This document shows positions 44,196 through 55,937 of a stretch of 64,000 nt of DNA, one piece after another. Location: contig NC_066579.1 in assembly GCF_024323335.1 (NCBI RefSeq), positions 246,071,575 to 246,135,574 on the forward strand. Direction: 5' to 3'. The notes under the pieces were generated by a model. That model did not search any database, was not told the origin of the DNA, and saw only the letters and a list, made by a program, of their open reading frames with translations. The position numbers and the translations under genes were made by a program. Position 1 is the first letter of the stretch; every line of letters starts with the position of its first letter. The stretch comes from Lathyrus oleraceus. Its lineage: Eukaryota > Streptophyta > Magnoliopsida > Fabales > Fabaceae.

Positions 44196-46239
44196 TGTAA
44201 CACCCTTCTAAAATACCCCAAAAGTTTAATTAAAATAACAACATATATCAATCAGAGTAAATATGCAATTAAGGGTGTCACACAATTACTTCACACCATT
44301 CACCATGATAACTGTCATGCTCTTTTATTAATTCAAAACATAAAGCATTTGCACAATACACAGCGGATAGAGATTAAATCAATCATGCAAAACATGTAGC
44401 ATATTACATGTAAACTGGTTCACAACCAACAATAAAACATTTAAAACATCCCATCCCGATGTTACATCTACCAGAGCATGACCCACTAAGGAACTACACT
44501 AGACTTCAAGCACTAGCTCCTACTCAATCACTGCTCGTTACCTGAAAAATAGTTGTAAGGGTGAGTTCCTCAATCGATATAATAAGCATTATAAAATATC
44601 ATGCAATGTTAAGTAATTTAACACATTTCATCACCCTAATCATAACACACATTCAGTAACGGCACATCAACTCAAACATCATACTCAACACCAACATAAA
44701 GCACACGTATAATCTCAATTCATACTCAACACCAACACAAAACACACGTATAATATTGGAATACATCCATTCATATTATACGCCATACATACATTATGCA
44801 ATGAGACTCCATGCATGCGGTACCGACTATTCGTGAACATATAGTTCAACTTCACCGACCAAATCCAGGTACGGCTACCAAGCTCACTAGTCCCACTCAT
44901 TTGAGACCTAGTGACTCACATCACTAATTCCTCACCATGGGAATTAGCTACCACCCCAAGGGCCATGCTATGCACGCTAAATCACCTAGCATGCAAACAT
45001 CAACAACAATCCACAATAACTCATCACTAATTCCTCACCATGGGAATTAGCTACCACCATAAAGGCCACAATATGCAAGCTAAATCACTTAGTCATGCAA
45101 ACATCAACAATCATCCACAATGTACATATGCTCACACTCTAAGCCATAAACAGTCCATTCACAATTGCATACATAATATATACATTCACAACATTATGCA
45201 TATTTTCACACATCATCAGCATATTTATCACATAATCATATTATGTCATGCCAAATAATTCAGTCACAGTATTAGCACACTCTACTAATACCTATCCTAC
45301 TCAAAACAACGGGAAATAATCCCTACTATATCACACACCGATATAGGCCAATCACCAATTATGTTCACAACATTAAAATATCAATTTTTCCAATTTCCAA
45401 CAGTGTTAACCGGTTAACGCCCTGGGTTAACCGGTTAACGCAGGACAGAACACGCTTCCTGGCCAATTTTAACAGTGTTAACCGGTTAACGCCCTGGGTT
45501 AACCGGTTAACGCAGACAGAACAGCAATTTCTCAGAAATCACAACAGTGTTAACCGGTTAACACCCTGGGTTAACCGGTTAACGCAGACAAAACAGCAAT
45601 TTTTCACAATTCATAACAGTGTTAACCGGTTAACACCCTGGGTTAACCGGTTAACGCAAGACAGAAAGCTGTTCCTGCGCTAACACGAAGCAGAATGCAG
45701 AATTCTCCGTATTTCCCGCCGTTGGAGGATTTCCGGACCTCCGATTCCAATTCCGTAAGAAGCTACGTTTTCGGAAAATCACTACCCATCCAATTACAAA
45801 TTCAATTTCAGTTTTAACACAACTTATCCAACACAATTTTTCAGCATTCAACATCCCAATTAGGGTCAAATCAACGGTTCATCACTACCCATTACATGTT
45901 AACCCATAATACCCATTAAACGACGATAAACCCCCCTTACCTGAGTTAATCCGGCGAATCTTTAAGCTTCAAGCTTTTCTCTTCTCCAACCTTCTTCCTC
46001 TTGCTCTGTCTCTTTGCCCTTTTCCTTTTTTCAGCCGCTTCTCTGCTTTTCACGTGAAACCCTTTCTTTACCAAATGGGACTCTTTTTCTTATTTCCAAC
46101 TTATATATATATTTTCCAATAATTATTATTCCAATAATAATAATAATAATAATCCAATAATTCCAATTATTTAATTAAATTAATAAATATAATATTAACT
46201 TAAATTAAATAATTATCTCATTTTTATCGGGGTGTTACA
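44196..46239 (-). mobile_element. Solo LTR (2,044 bp) with perfect target duplication
   Basis: The ends are TGTAACACCC and GGGGTGTTACA, and the 5-bp duplication ATCTC is perfect (44191-44195 and 46240-46244). No PBS, polypurine tract or coding sequence lies inside. I place it on the minus strand because there a TATATATATAAG box lies about 110-130 bp from the TG end (about 46100-46112), followed by a purine-rich leader-like stretch and a strong CAG/GTAAGG splice-donor-like site at about 45938. A solo LTR arises by recombination between the two LTRs of a full element. An array of palindromes occupies 45401-45660. Confidence 0.85.
45401..45660. repeat. 72-bp tandem repeat with eight GTTAACCGGTTAAC palindromes
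   Basis: Four units with starts at 45401, 45473, 45545 and 45617 (period 72) each hold two perfect 14-bp palindromes GTTAACCGGTTAAC separated by GCCCTGG or ACCCTGG. All eight palindromes are intact while the rest of the unit varies. Confidence 0.97.
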
Positions 46240-47630
46240 ATCTCACTCACTCTCCAAACTCAATTTGGATGGTGAGTCCCCTTTGAAGAAGCATCAAGAT
46301 CCATCTAGTCACCCAAGGACCCTAACCCTAACTCTTGACCCTCATTTGGCTTGCACAAGTCACGATTCCACATGGATCTTGGTCATGTCATTGAGGACCC
46401 CTCAAATCCAAAGCTTGTGCATGTCCCGCACCTTTAAAATATCTCAATATAATCCTTACATTACCAAATCCTAGTTGTTTAACATTGGTTCTTGATAAAA
46501 CGTGTGGCTCAAGAAACCCTTAGTTGGGCATCCCTTAACATTGACCTTACTTCATTTTGATCATCCAATCACCTCACCACTCATTCAACATCCAAATATG
46601 TCCATTACAATCAAAATCCATCATTAAAACATTCATCCAATCAATGTTACAAGTACTTGGTTTGGTCATGGTTTTTCAACTTTCAATGCTTTGATCCACC
46701 CATGAACTTGACCTAAAACCATTCCACAAAGCTCCAAATCTTATTTCCCATCATGATATAATCATATGAGATAAAAACATCCACCATTATGCCTTGGAAA
46801 TCAACAAATCATAAAATCACATTTTTAGGTCATGTTGGTTGGTCACTTTTTGGCAAGAATAGCATATGGGAAGTTCTAAAGACCATAACTTTCTCATTTC
46901 ACAAGATTTTTAAATTTAACTTCGAGCCAAATGTCATAAATAAGTTCCTCTCCAACTTTGTTTCAAGGTCCGAGACCTATATCATTAATGAGGGACCTCA
47001 ATTTTTGCATTGGTCAAGCGGGTCCAACATGTTTATCATGCCCTAAAACATGACCAAGACCATTGCTTAACCACATTGCCATTTCCAAATCACAACTCCT
47101 TTTGACCTGGTTCTTTTTGCATTCAATCAAGTACATGGCAATGAATAATTGGCACAAATTTGGAGCAAAATGCACGAGCCAATTTCATTTGGCCTTGGTT
47201 CAAACATTGGTGATCATCCTGATTGGCCAAACCAGACATGCCAAGACAAATTTTGCATTTCCATTCACCAAGCCCTTAAATCAATTCAATATGATCCCAA
47301 TGGTCCCGAAACACATTTCATATGGTAGTGTGGTGTATTTGGATGTCAACTTTGCTTCCAAAACTCCTCACATTGCAAAACCCGGTCCCATGTGCAAAAT
47401 CAGAAGTTTTCCAAATTGGTAAAAAGCAAAATCCATAGCAGGCCAAACCAAGTCCCTTGTCTGTTCCAAATCAATGCTAAGGACCAGGGCAAAGTGACCT
47501 AAGGTGAAAGCAAGCTCATACAACAACCACATATGTCCCCCAATGTCCAACAATTAGCATGCTTCGATCTCCACACCGTTCTGAAGCAAACCTCCACAAC
47601 TTTCCCTCAAATCCATCCCAACACCTTCCC

Positions 47631-47638
47631 TATAAATA
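47631..47638 (+). promoter_or_regulatory. TATA box of the long LTR
   Basis: CCTATAAATATGG lies in a CA-rich setting and is followed by gene-leader-like sequence with CCAAAGCCATAAAAC. It supports the plus-strand reading of the LTR at 43962-48638. Confidence 0.55.
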
Positions 47639-48303
47639 TGGGGAAGGTGTTCCAACCATTTGACAAGCTTCCAAAGCCATAAAACCTTTGCTGCTAACCC
47701 GAGCCAAAGCCACCAAAACAGAGTTTGCATTTTCGAGTTTCATAGTGTTTCAACCTCAAACAACCACCCAAAATCCATCAGTGACCTCTACTCAAACTTT
47801 ACAAAGCCCTAACTCACCTTCCCTGAGCCTCACCTAAGCTGAGCTAAGTCATTGGAACTTCACTTTGAGATCGATTCCGATCAGGTAGTTCCACTGACCC
47901 CCATCTTTGAAACAAGTTATCATTCACCTCGAAATTTCCTTCTGATCATTAACCCCAAACTTTTAGCTTTGATTAATCCATATTCAGAATTTAAATTTTA
48001 AATTAGGTCAACTGTGTTCATTTGGTTCGTGGTAAAATACTCCACACTCAGAGCCAATCAATGGCTCTGAGTGTGGAGGAGGATTTATTTTCATGTTTAC
48101 AAGATAGTTTTGTGCTTTAATCTCAAAAACATGTATTTTCAAGTTTTGATTTTCTAAGGTTGAAGGTTGAAAACGATCGTTTGCGCGTTTTTTTGAATTT
48201 GAGAATATCTCATGTCGTGTCCTGGTTTGTTGGTCAGCGCGCGCATCCATTTTAATTTTTATTTATTTATTTTATTTTGTGGAATGCGTTTGTTAACACC
48301 ATC

Positions 48304-48380
48304 AAGCGCTTGGCCCAGTGGGAGAGGGGGTTGATCCCCCCTATGACCCCAAGGTCAGGGGTTCAACCCCCAGCGTGTGC
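48304..48380 (+). other. tRNA-like sequence in the long LTR
   Basis: An A box TGGCCCAGTGG (48311-48321) and a B-box-like GGTTCAACCCC (48360-48370) are separated by a GGGGG/CCCCC hairpin. The T-arm GGGG/CCCC pairs well around TTCAA. It resembles, but is not closely similar to, the tRNA-like motif in the D LTRs. It is a tRNA-derived remnant rather than a tRNA gene. Confidence 0.55.
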
Positions 48381-48638
48381 AAAATGTTATTTTATTTTGT
48401 TTTCTTTTTCATTTTATTTATTTTCACCTTATTTATTTACAACTTTGATTTATTTTTTACCCCCATTTAGTTTATTTTTCTGAAAATATTTTTAACATGG
48501 ACCCCCTTTATTTTTGTCTCTAATATTCAATAATGCCTTGCTCCAAGGCATTTGGATATTTTTAATGGACTTATTGTTTACTGTGGAAATTGGTAAACAA
48601 TCGTTGGTCCTCCCTAAGCCTTAAAACTAAGGGTTACT

Positions 48639-49299
48639 TGCAGGATCGACCAGTTGATCCTAAGACATGTGCTAATGTAACAGGGTAACTCGTTCAATTC
48701 GACGGACTATTAACTTTGTGAGAAACGGCTTCTGACAAAATATTGAACAAGCAAAGGTTTTTCCACACGAAATGATGATGCTATAGACTATGGGTGACTC
48801 GTGACCGACATCACTATAACATTCAAAAGACATACACAACGAACACGCTTTTGGTGAATTCTATTATCGTAATAGAATTAGTGTCGACAACTTAGACGAC
48901 AACATAAAAGGATAATTCAAACGTAAACGAAATTAAAATAAAGTGTTCAACGGGAACAATTGAAAAATAAGGAAGTTGCATTGAAGTAAATGTGGTGATT
49001 CACGTACATAGCACTCTTGAAAACTCTTGCTTCCTCACGCTGGGAATGTGAAGTTTTTTACAAGTGATTTTGGTACAAAGTGAACACCCCTGAGTCCTCT
49101 GTGGGATCCCCTATTTATAATGAACTAAAGATAAAGAGACTGTCTATAGGCAAAACTACCCCAAAAATAACTGTCTGTAGACAGACGTCGTGCTACACGA
49201 TCTAAAAACTGCTTTATATCTTTAGCGCCCGTTCTCCTTGTAACTGCTAGTCATTTTGAATTTCAAACTTATCCCGCTCAGGTACTTATGTCAACATCA
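48639..49299 (-). repeat. 3' LTR of element E (661 bp)
   Basis: On the minus strand it starts TGATGTTGACATAAG at 49299, has a TATAAATAG box (about 49111-49119), and ends GGTCGATCCTGCA at 48639. A purine tract lies just upstream. The partner LTR is outside the window, so the boundaries rest on TG/CA ends, the polypurine tract and the promoter layout. Confidence 0.65.
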
Positions 49300-49308
49300 T
49301 CCCCTATG
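49300..49308 (-). other. Polypurine tract of element E
   Basis: The minus strand reads CATAGGGGA directly before the LTR TG at 49299-49298, the same AxxAGGGG form as in element D. Confidence 0.65.
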
Positions 49309-50006
49309 TGTCTGATACAATCAAGAACTTCTTAAGTCCCGATCTCTGGTTTAGTCGACAGAACGGATTTTGACCCAACTTGCTTCTTCCGTCGATTTCA
49401 TCTTCTGGTAACTTGTGGTTTTCCCAGCTCTTGCTTATCTTGGACTCATCTTTTCTTTCAAACATCCCCTTGATGAGGTATAATCCTTAAATCCATAAGG
49501 CGCTTTCATTAATTACGCCTTCAAAATGCCTTACTAATTTCTTGTGGTAACAAAATGCCCCCTAGAGATGCCATTTTCGAATGTCGACTTTTTATGAGAT
49601 AATGGCATCTTTGAGATGTCGAATTGCTCTTTACCATTTCCACTTCTACTTGGTGGTACAACTGTTTGTCCCACGCTGCTGACGTCATCTAATCATGACA
49701 GACATCTCCTTTTTCTCTCGAGACTCACAAAATCACTTCTCCATCACTTCACGTCTTTATGACGGAAACGTGTCTCTACCCACGACTGCCCCTTCGCCTC
49801 CACGTGTCTGCAGATGTGGGAACATGGGTACATGTATCAGAAAAAAGAAAATCAAACATCCATTTTTCCTTTTCCTAGGGTTTAAACTCTTATAAAACCC
49901 TTGTTTCTTCTTCTTCTTTCCTTTTTTCGCTCTTCATCTTTTCCATCTGCTTCAGTAAACGAAAACGAACAAAACTCCTTTCTTCTTCAAACCTTCAACT
50001 TCTTCC
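49309..50006 (+). promoter_or_regulatory. Putative promoter region of the antisense plant-mobile-domain gene
   Basis: No coding sequence is seen. A good TATA box (CTTATAAAACC, 49889-49898) lies about 110 bp upstream of the ATG at 50007. It is followed by a TTCTTC-rich leader typical of plant 5' UTRs. CACGTG and GACGTC-like boxes (TGACGTCATC at 49680-49689, CCACGTGTC at about 49800) lie upstream and are known plant bZIP-type motifs. This suggests the antisense gene has its own promoter rather than using the LTR. Confidence 0.55.
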
Positions 50007-53000
50007 ATGGTCAGCTCAAGCAAAAACAAAACACTCCCCTCCGCTGCGAAGCTCACGCAACTACTCACAATTGATGGCAAGGAATATGTTCCTAAACCTC
50101 CTTTCGCTGAAGAAAAAGCCAAAATCTGGCGTTCTCAGGTATTAATCCTTTTCTCCCTATTTGACAAACCTCTAGCATTCTTAGGTCCACCCCAGAGAAT
50201 CGTCAACCTGAGATAACTAAGAAAAATTCCTTTTTTCCTACCAGTCATCTTTCTGAACCACTAGTTTCTTCTCAAAAACCTTTCTCCCTCCATTATGTCG
50301 AAAGGAACTTTAGAACTGCTCCTCCCAAGAACTGTCCTAAGTTTTGCGCTTGCATGGATCGTTTAGAGGCAGAGAAAATCGACCATTGGAAACGAATAGG
50401 TATATATACCCTTTTGTAGATTGCCTGTTGTGGCCCCTCTCAATCCTGTGGCATGTTGCTGGCTGCCCTCCAATTCTGGGAAAGTTCGACCAACTTCTTT
50501 CATACAAAGTGTGGCATGATTATGCCGACGCTTTTAGATATTGCTGCCATTACAGGCCTAAAACCGACCGGTGAAGTCTTCGATTGGGAAGCCGTAGCAC
50601 CAGTCTCTCTAAGGTTTGACATTGGTGACTCTTGCAAACCGACATACAATAACTTCATTGATCATCATGCTACATCTTCGGGCCATGTGACCACTGAAGA
50701 ACATGAAGTCTTTCTAACTCTTTGGTTGACTCGCTTTGTGTTCTGCTCTAGATCAATGCAGATAGCTAAACACTTTGCTCTCCTGGCGACTCAACTACAC
50801 CAAGAGCGTGACATTGCTCTTAGCCAATTAATACTGGCCTCTCTTTACGATTCTTTAACTGAGGTCGTCTGCCAAATCAAACTCCTTGACCCTGAAAACT
50901 CAAAAAAGAATAATGTCTTGGCTCACGGTCCCTTCTGGTTCCTACAATTGTGGCTCAACGCCACTTTTTCTAAAGATATAACGTCTCATGGGATGAGGAG
51001 GTTCGCGTGTCCCCCAGAAGAGCAACACCTTCTTTGGAAGTGACTGATCCCTCTGACCCCTATCGACAGAACCTTTCCTGATGTCAAGGTGTTTCGCCTT
51101 TTGTTTGACATTATGTTAACTCGCGCCGACTTTCACCCCTCTATGGCTCCTTTCAGTAGTCGAACTGACTGAAGATGGCTCACCAGGGCTTTCCCAGGGC
51201 TCACCAGGGCTTTCCCTCCGACTGAAGATGAACACAAGAATGAAACTTTTGTTATCTGGAGACGCTTTCTGGTCCCCTAGTTTCTGTCGGTGGTACTATC
51301 CGGCGTCAACCCTGGACCGGTTGCTTACCAACCCAAGTTGGTAGCCAGACAATTTGGACTTTGTCAGTTTGTTCCCAAGTCCCTGTTTTCTTCTCTCGAC
51401 ATACTCACAAACATCCTTTGTGATAAACCCTGGAATATGGTCAAAGAAGATGTTGAGGCCCTTTGGGCAAAACGACCAAGGCTCAATTCTATCCCGTTTC
51501 AACCAGCCTTCCTCTTTACCAAAAAATTTGATGATTGGTGGCAATCATATTTTGCTACTTACGTTGGTGCTCCTGAGGTCAAATTATCTGAACTAACTCA
51601 AGCTCTTGTCCATTTGCAGGCGAAATCGACCAAGTGTAAGGCTCTCCATATCAAACAAATTCAAGCTTTCCAGAAATATTTCTGAGATGTGTATCGACCT
51701 GATAATATTCGTCAGACCATTTCTGAGGCCGCTGCCGAATTAAAGGAGAAGGTAACTGACAGGATCCCAAAGCTTAAAATCCCTGGTTACGCGAAAGACA
51801 AAGTATCTTTACGCCCTTCATTTCGGAAACATCAGATTCCCTCCTTTTCCATCTAGCCCATTGGCTTTGGCCTTTGGCTCTTCAATTCTAGATTGGTATT
51901 ATTGTCCCTTTTCAAACGTGCAAAATGCTTATAAGAAAAAGGACGACAGAGTGGTACCGACGAAGCATTATCTGCTCAACTACTCAGGGCCACTTCATAT
52001 TGATCCTTAATATATTAGAGCGTGCGATACCACACAAATTGGTAACACTTTTTTGGAAAGCTGGCACCTCTTTTTATTTGGATTCTGTCGCTTACTTGAT
52101 TTTCCATGTTTTCTTTACAGCAATCCCCATAGACCCTGTGGATCATGCTTCTGTCGATGAACCTATTATTTCGACAGAAAAGACTCAGGTTCAAATCTGG
52201 TTGATTTGTTGTTTTCTTTTACTTTCGTATATATTCTTAACTGTCATTTCCACTCTTGCAGGCTACTCCTGAGAAGTCTTCTGATGATGATGAGCAACCC
52301 ATTTCCCAAGTTTTGAAAAAATCCAGTTCTTCGGTATGCAACTATATGTAGCAATCTCATTCAACCCTGTGATTTCTCTAAGAAAAATAATACATGGCTT
52401 CTAACCTTTTACCTATGTGCAGGGTCAACCACGTTCGACAGATCTTCCTGTCCCTTCCCCTCAGTCCAAGAAATCCAAAAAACATAAGCGTTCTGCTGCC
52501 ACAGGACCTGAGGTATTTCTTGTCGGCTTGTCCGATCTTCTGACTAGAATATCTGCTTATAACCTCTCTTCCTATCTTCAGCCGACTCCACAACCGACTC
52601 AGCCATCTTCTTAACAATCCCACAAATCCAAAGGCCATCAGGGCCATAAAAGGAAGAAGCATGACTCTCCCTCTAAGGGTGGTGAAGCAAAAAGGAAAAA
52701 ACAACACAAAATGCTTACTACAGAGGCTCCTTCTTCTCTAGACGTTGACACCATTGTGGTCGAAACGTCTATCCTCAATATGGTCTCTGACCCAGCTGTG
52801 GGGACTTCGAAGCCGACCAACATCCATGTTGCTACTATCTTGGAGGAAGGGAATCCGGACATTGTTCTCCCTACACCGACACAGGTAATCACTTGTTTTA
52901 CTATCTTTTCCCTGAATTGCTGGACTTTTCTTACAAACATCCTTTTGCTCTAAAACAGGCTGATGCTTCTGGTGAGCAACCTCACCATGTTGTTGACTAT

Positions 53001-53996
53001 ACTCCCATGTCGATGACTTCTTCTCCATCTCACCAGGCAACCTCTATCAACAATGCTGGTGAGTTCACTAACTCCCATATCCAGACTAGTGATAGTGATT
53101 CTAGTTCAGTCACTAGCCCTGCCACGCACACGGATTCCAATTTGACTAGTTCTGACTCTAGTCTTTCTTTAGCTTCCTTGACTTTGCAAGATTCAAGGGG
53201 ACAAGGAAATGATGGCATCACAAAAATCCAGCCTCCTCAAACTGCGCCTCTACCAATTACTTCCCCTTCATCTTCCCAGGCGGTGGCAATAAAGCCTTCT
53301 GCTCTAGAAGCAATTGCTAGGCTTCGTAGCCTAGTAAGATCACGTGATGCTTCTTCAGATTTTGAGCAGTTTCACCAACTCCATTCTGAGAAGATGGGTC
53401 CTGAAGCGACAAAGGTCAAAGCCCTGATGGACAGGGTTCGTTTCTACACCTTGAATCCGGATCTATCCCATGTGCTTCTGAGTGAACCTGCTTTCGGCCT
53501 AGAACTCTTGCATGTGCTTGCCCAACTCAAGGAGCTTCACCTTTCTGAGTATGCTAAGTGTGTGATGGCCACATTTGAAAAACTTTTGGTTCCCATGTTG
53601 CATCATCTCGACAACGTTAGGGAAAATGAACACCAAATTGAAACTACAGAGGCCTTTGTGAAGGAGAAATGGGAGCTGGTGATGAAAGTCGATGAAGAAG
53701 TCAACAAAATGCTGGGAATGATTGAGGAGAAGAAGAAGGAATTGGCCCCCAAACAAATAAGAGTTGTTGAGATACACCTCCAAATTGATGACCTTCGGCG
53801 TCAAATTGATGCTCTAGACAGTGAATTCGGGTCAATTACTGAGGAAGAATCCTGTATTATTGACAAGGTTGTGAAGCCAACCCAAGATACTGTCGAGCAA
53901 ACCACCACAGATGCCTTGGCCGTAGCTGAAGAACTTTCCAAAGTTGAAAAGAAACTTGAACAGCTTAGGGTCCAGACCGACAACTTTGAACCTTAG
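50007..53996 (+). pseudogene. Antisense plant-mobile-domain (PMD) gene with coiled-coil tail
   Basis: This resembles the plant mobile domain (aminotransferase-like/MAIL family) proteins carried by some Tat retrotransposons; the role for the element is unknown. It starts at ATG 50007 (MVSSSKNKTLPSAAKLTQLL). The PMD core is best at 50453-51043 (LLAALQFWESSTNFF, TPTLLDIAAITGLK-like block, LTLWLTRFVFCSRSMQIAKH, GPFWFLQLWLNATF). It resumes at 51290-51685 (CQFVPKSLFSSLDI, VYRPDNIRQT). Later exons appear between good splice sites (CACAG/GTAATC at about 52886; AAACAG/GC at 52958). The last exon is open to 53996: Ser/Thr-rich, then a Glu/Lys-rich coiled coil (EEKKKELAPKQIRVVEIHLQ). Lesions: a frame change near 50195, TAG near 50417, stop at 51043, and a small tandem duplication near 51180-51215. 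Confidence 0.78.
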
Positions 53997-54229
53997 TCTC
54001 TGCACTACAATCTTGAGCTTCAATCATTTCAGTCTAGATTCGGCAAATTTTAGCCGTTTTTATTTTGATGTAATATTTGAACAATGGCTTCTGCCAACTT
54101 TTATGCCACTACTTTATTTTCCAGCACCGTGTATGTTTAATTTTTTATGCTTTTGTAGCTGGTTTCAAACATAGTTTTCTCCAACCTAATTTATTCGACA
54201 GCCATTTAGCCTGTCGAAATCTTGACCTC

Positions 54230-55937
54230 TTAAAGGAGAGGCCTATACTCTTTTAAGTATTTTCCATTTACCCTCAAGATTCGTCTATCTGGTGCACCCT
54301 CTTCGACCTCGTAGGCGTTGTTAGAAAAAACCTGCAAAACCTTAAACGGTCCTTCCCAATTTGGGGACCATTTGCCCAAGACTCTGTCATTTTTATCCAT
54401 AGGCAAGATCACTCTCCAAACTAAATCATTGACAACAAACATTTTGCCCTTCACCTTTTTATTGTAGGCTCTCGCGACTTTTTCTTTCTGCCTTTGTAAT
54501 GAATCCAAGGCTAACATTCTTTCCTCATCTAACTCGACCAGTTCGTCTGCCATCATGCTCCAATAATCTTCAGAAGGTATTTCATGTTGCCTCTGGATTC
54601 TGACTGCATGAACCTGAATCTCTACTGGTAACACCGCATCGTGCCCATATACCAGTCGAAATGGAGTTGTTCCGGTTGCTTCTTTTGGTGATGTTCGACA
54701 TGCCCACAAAGCTTGATCTAACGTCTTATGCCAATTTCTTGGCTTCTTGCCTACATGTTTCTTTATTAGGCTAATGATCACTTTATTGGCCGCTTCGACT
54801 TGGCCATTTTCCTGTGCGTAATATGGGGTAGAAGTCAATAATTTGATTTCAATCTCTTTTGTAAAGTCTTGCATCTTTCGACCAGTAAAAATTGACCCTT
54901 GGTCGGTTGTAATTGTTTCTGGGATACCAACTTTGCATATGATGTGACTTTGGACAAAGTATATCACAATCTCTTGATCCACATTTGTCAATGCTACGGC
55001 TTCGACCCATTTTGTGAAATAGTCGATACCGACCAAAACATACCTTTGTTGTTTCGACGAAGCTGGTTTTATTTCTCCAATCACATTCAATGCCCACCCT
55101 CGAAAAGGCCAGGGCTTCACACTTGTATGCAACTCGCTTGCAGGCACATCTTGTATGCCCCCATGCAATTGGCATTCCTGACAACTTTTAGCAAATTCAA
55201 TGTAATATTTCAATATTGAAGGCCAATAAACTCTTGAGCGCATAAAAATCCATTTCATCTCCAGTCCCTCTTGATGTGCCCCACACGCTCCACTATGTAC
55301 ACTCGACACAGCCACATATGCCTCACTTTCTCCAAGGCACTTTAGCAAAATTCCTTCAGCTATCTTTTTGAACAATTCATCATTCACCAGGACATAGCTG
55401 AGGGCCCTATATTTTACCTTTCTATATGTCGACCCTATAGGATTACGTAAATAATCGACTAACAGCTTGCGCCAATCATTTTCTCCCCCGTCGTCGACGG
55501 TCAGAATTTCAAAATGATATCTATCTACAGCTCCTAACTTTATAATCGACAAATCTGATGGTGATAACAATGTCGCTCGTACCTTCTCTCTTACTTGAAC
55601 CTCTTCTTCATTCTGGTCTTTCGACGCTTTATACCCTGAAGCTTCCTGCGCCAAATCGTTTGCTCTTTGATTCTCTTTCCGGGGTATATGCTGGAGGCTT
55701 ACTTGCTCAAATCTCTTGAGTAATCTGATGGTAATCACAAAATACATGATTAAATTTTCTTTGACACACCTGTATTCTTTTGATACCTGTTTAATTACTA
55801 ACTCAGAGTCTCCCATAATTTCGACATTCCTTGCCCCCAATTCCAGCAAAAGTTCAAGTCCTGTGATCAAAGATTCATATTCTGCTTCATTGTTTGTGCA
55901 TACTCCTTCAATTCTGTATTTGAACTCTGCTGGAATT
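54230..55937 (-). pseudogene. Archaeal-type RNase H and integrase of element E (5'-truncated, integrase Asp lost)
   Basis: The frame is open on the minus strand from the SIRE junction to the TAA-side end near 54230. The aRNH part includes NNEAEYESLITGLELLLELG and GDSELVIKQV (about 55905-55795), and the LQHIPRKENQRANDLA block near 55690. Integrase: zinc module with VHSGACGAHQEGL and CQECQLHGG; the core motif reads ALNVIGEIKPAS where Asp is expected, so Asn (AAT, 55085-55087) replaces the first catalytic Asp. Asp in ITTDQGSIFTG and Glu in NGQVEAANK are present. The C-terminus runs through PFRLVYGHDAVLPVEI to the usual end EYRPLL. The frame is intact but the enzyme should be inactive. Its stop is 234 bp from the stop of the convergent PMD gene. 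Confidence 0.88.

Larger units (their letters stand above)
43962..48638 (+). repeat. Long LTR-like sequence (Ty3-gypsy type), interrupted by a solo LTR
   Basis: It starts TGTCATACCCTCACATCGCC, a typical start for long legume Ty3-gypsy LTRs, and holds a TATA box (47631) and a tRNA-like sequence (48304-48380). A 2,044-bp solo LTR sits inside it (44196-46239), leaving 234 plus 2,399 bp of its own. It is then cut by element E at 48639, so its end, PBS and genes are not visible. Phrases such as GACCATAACTTTCTCATTTC resemble the C-type LTR in style but not base by base. The boundary at 43962 is inferred from motif form alone. Confidence 0.5.
48639..55937 (-). mobile_element. Tat-lineage Ty3-gypsy element E with antisense gene (5' part outside window)
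   Basis: In minus-strand order the visible part is archaeal RNase H and integrase (55937-54230), an antisense gene (plus strand, 50007-53996), a polypurine tract (49308-49300) and a 661-bp 3' LTR (49299-48639). An antisense ORF between integrase and 3' LTR is known in Tat elements such as Grande and RIRE2. The 5' half lies beyond a SIRE insertion at 55938 and outside the window. The base pairs TTACT at 48634-48638 would be the target duplication. Confidence 0.82.

Noticed and set aside
45401..45660. CRISPR-like or attachment-site array of palindromes
   Set aside because: The spacing elements are themselves repeated and lie inside a plant LTR with a clear target duplication.
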